Position numbers and translations under genes: made by a program | Shown: positions 10,647 through 11,725 of the stretch, piece after piece | Layout: every line of letters starts with the position of its first letter | How positions within the stretch are numbered: position 1 is the stretch's first letter | Assembly (NCBI GenBank): GCA_038063775.1 | Contig: JBBTUK010000028.1 | Location: forward strand, 1-11,725 | Source: UM-FILTER-42-9 sp038063775 | GTDB lineage: Bacteria > Patescibacteriota > Minisyncoccia > Moranbacterales > UBA2206 | DNA length: 11,725 nucleotides | Direction of reading: 5' to 3' | Notes under the pieces: generated by a model | Told to the model about the DNA's origin: nothing | What the model saw: the letters and a program-made list of their open reading frames with translations, nothing else | The model's database searches: none

Positions 10647-10681
10647 TCCCAGAATTGGATAAAGAACCGCTCACAGACTAA
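10647..10681 (+). CDS. Possible 3' end of a gene lost in the gap
   Basis: In one frame the contig starts with codons for PELDKEPLTD and then TAA (10679-10681). A good hairpin begins three bases later. This looks like the C-terminal tail of a gene cut by the gap, but ten codons cannot identify it. Confidence 0.3.
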
Positions 10682-10683
10682 AA

Positions 10684-10711
10684 TTTGGCCCAGAAATGGG
10701 CTAAAATCTTT
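10684..10711 (+). terminator. Possible terminator after the gap-truncated gene
   Basis: TTTGGCCCA-GAAA-TGGGCTAAA forms a nine-pair stem with one wobble and a GAAA tetraloop, followed by ATCTTTACTTTT. The T run is interrupted, so efficiency is uncertain. Confidence 0.4.
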
Positions 10712-10819
10712 ACTTTTGCAGTGATTGGCGATAGAATAAAGGCATATTTACGGGGATTGGCCTGCCCGGCCAGGGGAAAAGTAATTAAGAGAAACTTTAA
10801 AACAACAATCAATAAGCTT

Positions 10820-11434
10820 ATGTCATTTTTGGAAAATTTAGCCTGGCGTTTTGCCACCAAAAAATTTGATTCGGGAAAATCGGTTTCCAAGGAAAACCTC
10901 AATAAAATTTTGGAAGCGGTGAGAATGGCACCGAGCGCTTATGGTCTCCAGCCGTATCATATTTTTGTCATCAAAGACCCGGAACTCCGAAAAAAACTCA
11001 AAAGCGAATCATTTTTGCAATCTCAAGTCACAGACGCTTCAGTACTTCTGGTTTTTTGCGCTCGCACTGATCTCGGCCAAGTGATCGATGAATATATCGA
11101 ACTGGTGAGCGGAGGAAAACTTTTGGCCAAAACCAAACTGCTCCCCTTTAAAATCGTCATGCAAACGGACTTGGGCCGCAAGAAAGGCGAGGCAGCGCTT
11201 ACTTGGGCGACCAAAAGCACCGGCGTGGCACTCGGTTTCGGCTTAGCGGCCTGCGCGGAGCTCAAGATTGACTCTTGTCCAATGGAAGGCTTTAGTGTTC
11301 GGGGGGTTTCCAGAGTCCTCAATTTGCCTTCGCATCTTATTCCCGTCGCCTATCTGGCGGTCGGCTATCGCCTGGAAGAGCCAACGCGGCCGAAAGTGCG
11401 GTTCTCCGAAACAGAACTTTTCAGCCGAAGGTAA
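10820..11434 (+). CDS. Nitroreductase-family FMN oxidoreductase
   Basis: The product from ATG 10820 is 204 residues and begins MSFLENLAWRFATKKFDSGK, the NfsB-like start with the FMN-contacting R10. The FMN motif is A37-P-S-A-Y-G-L-Q44-P, and the second conserved part is GFGLAACAELKIDSCPMEGF. Family members use NAD(P)H and FMN to reduce nitro compounds, quinones or flavins; the substrate here cannot be told. The frame is open upstream to 10685, but those codons do not resemble the family and contain hairpins, so the inner ATG is chosen. Length is close to that of NfsB (217). No SD. The spacer from 10712 to 10819 shows no convincing promoter. Confidence 0.92.
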   Translation: MSFLENLAWRFATKKFDSGKSVSKENLNKILEAVRMAPSAYGLQPYHIFVIKDPELRKKLKSESFLQSQVTDASVLLVFCARTDLGQVIDEYIELVSGGKLLAKTKLLPFKIVMQTDLGRKKGEAALTWATKSTGVALGFGLAACAELKIDSCPMEGFSVRGVSRVLNLPSHLIPVAYLAVGYRLEEPTRPKVRFSETELFSRR

Positions 11435-11444
11435 AATAATTTTG

Positions 11445-11464
11445 CCATTCCCACTGGGAAATGG
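11445..11464 (+). terminator. Weak hairpin after the nitroreductase gene
   Basis: CCATTCCC and GGGAAATGG pair with one bulge around ACT, 10 bases after the stop. Only TTTAG follows, so it is a poor intrinsic terminator. Confidence 0.3.
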
Positions 11465-11493
11465 TTTAGTTATATATAAGATAAAATAAATAT

Positions 11494-11667
11494 ATGACCA
11501 AAATGAAGATAGAAAATAAAGACGAAATTATAATATATAAAACCAAAAAGAGGCCCAAGCTCGAGGTCCAGCTTAAAGGCGAGACAGTCAGGGTGGGACG
11601 AAGTTGGAACTTATTTGACTACTGCTTATATTGGCATAAATTCCGCAAAGTGTTGATTTTTTATTAG
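11494..11667 (+). pseudogene. Truncated RhuM-like N-terminus, probable gene remnant
   Basis: A 57-codon ORF starts at ATG 11494. Its first half contains ENKDEIIIYKTKKRPKLEV and then QLKGETV, which resembles the start of virulence RhuM-family proteins, normally several hundred residues. In that family ETV is followed by W-L-(T/S)-Q and a DNA-binding-like region. Here the match stops exactly after ETV, and the rest (RVGRSWNLFDYCLYWHKF...) does not fit and ends at TAG. I did not find the missing part in the other two frames. It is probably a deletion or rearrangement remnant; a small real gene cannot be excluded. It has no SD, and AT-rich sequence precedes it. Confidence 0.45.
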
Positions 11668-11725
11668 ATTTAAGGCAAAATGGAAACGAGGCTTTTGAGC
11701 TATTTGTTTTTAAATTGGGGAGTAG

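Noticed and set aside
10685..10819. N-terminal extension of the nitroreductase from the upstream TTG
   Set aside because: The extension does not resemble the family and its DNA holds a terminator-like hairpin. The ATG at 10820 gives the standard family N-terminus.
11680..11725. ORF beginning METRLLSYLF at the window end
   Set aside because: Only 15 codons are inside the window, without SD or family match, so it cannot be supported.

Overview
This window looks like a scaffold from a bacterium of the Candidate Phyla Radiation (Patescibacteria, most like Parcubacteria), probably assembled from a metagenome. The reasons are compact housekeeping genes with AT-rich spacers, conserved genes that mostly lack Shine-Dalgarno (SD) sites, a GxxExxY protein beside short repeats, charged low-complexity tails on NusB and S16, many small palindromic repeats, and a 100-N scaffold gap. 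The placement is inferred from gene style only; no rRNA marker is present. The standard code fits every gene read.

Layout. Positions 1-729 (minus) hold the 5' end of dnaE. Next come an AT-rich palindromic repeat and a minus-strand orphan of 71 codons with its own SD and terminator. From 1336 to 6679 there is a plus-strand run of rnhB, rpmF, a GxxExxY gene, nusB, rnc and smc. This is mostly RNA and chromosome maintenance: RNase HII, ribosomal protein L32, NusB, RNase III and SMC. From 6700 to 8090 lie two orphan transcription units, one on each strand, each with a near-consensus promoter, SD and intrinsic terminator, separated by hairpin-rich spacer. From 8148 to 9934 is a ribosomal protein block: rpsP, an L10-type mRNA leader, rplJ and rplL, closed by a two-way terminator. 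A convergent minus-strand gene (9933-10496) resembles the host-attachment/baeRF family. After the gap come a nitroreductase and a broken RhuM-like N-terminus.

The most unusual features are these. (1) Two copies of a 49-bp GC-rich palindrome sit in frame inside rnhB, in loops between the catalytic motifs. (2) rpsP and rplL share an exact 34-bp stretch read in the same frame. (3) SMC has only about 775 residues and no visible hinge domain. (4) The three orphan genes carry strong SDs while the conserved genes lack them. (5) The GxxExxY gene has Lys in place of the catalytic Glu of its nuclease motif and is bracketed by inverted repeats. I see no CRISPR array, tRNA, rRNA or transposase. I do not see a clear multi-gene novel system; the best candidates for new biology are the in-frame palindromes and the SD-led orphans.
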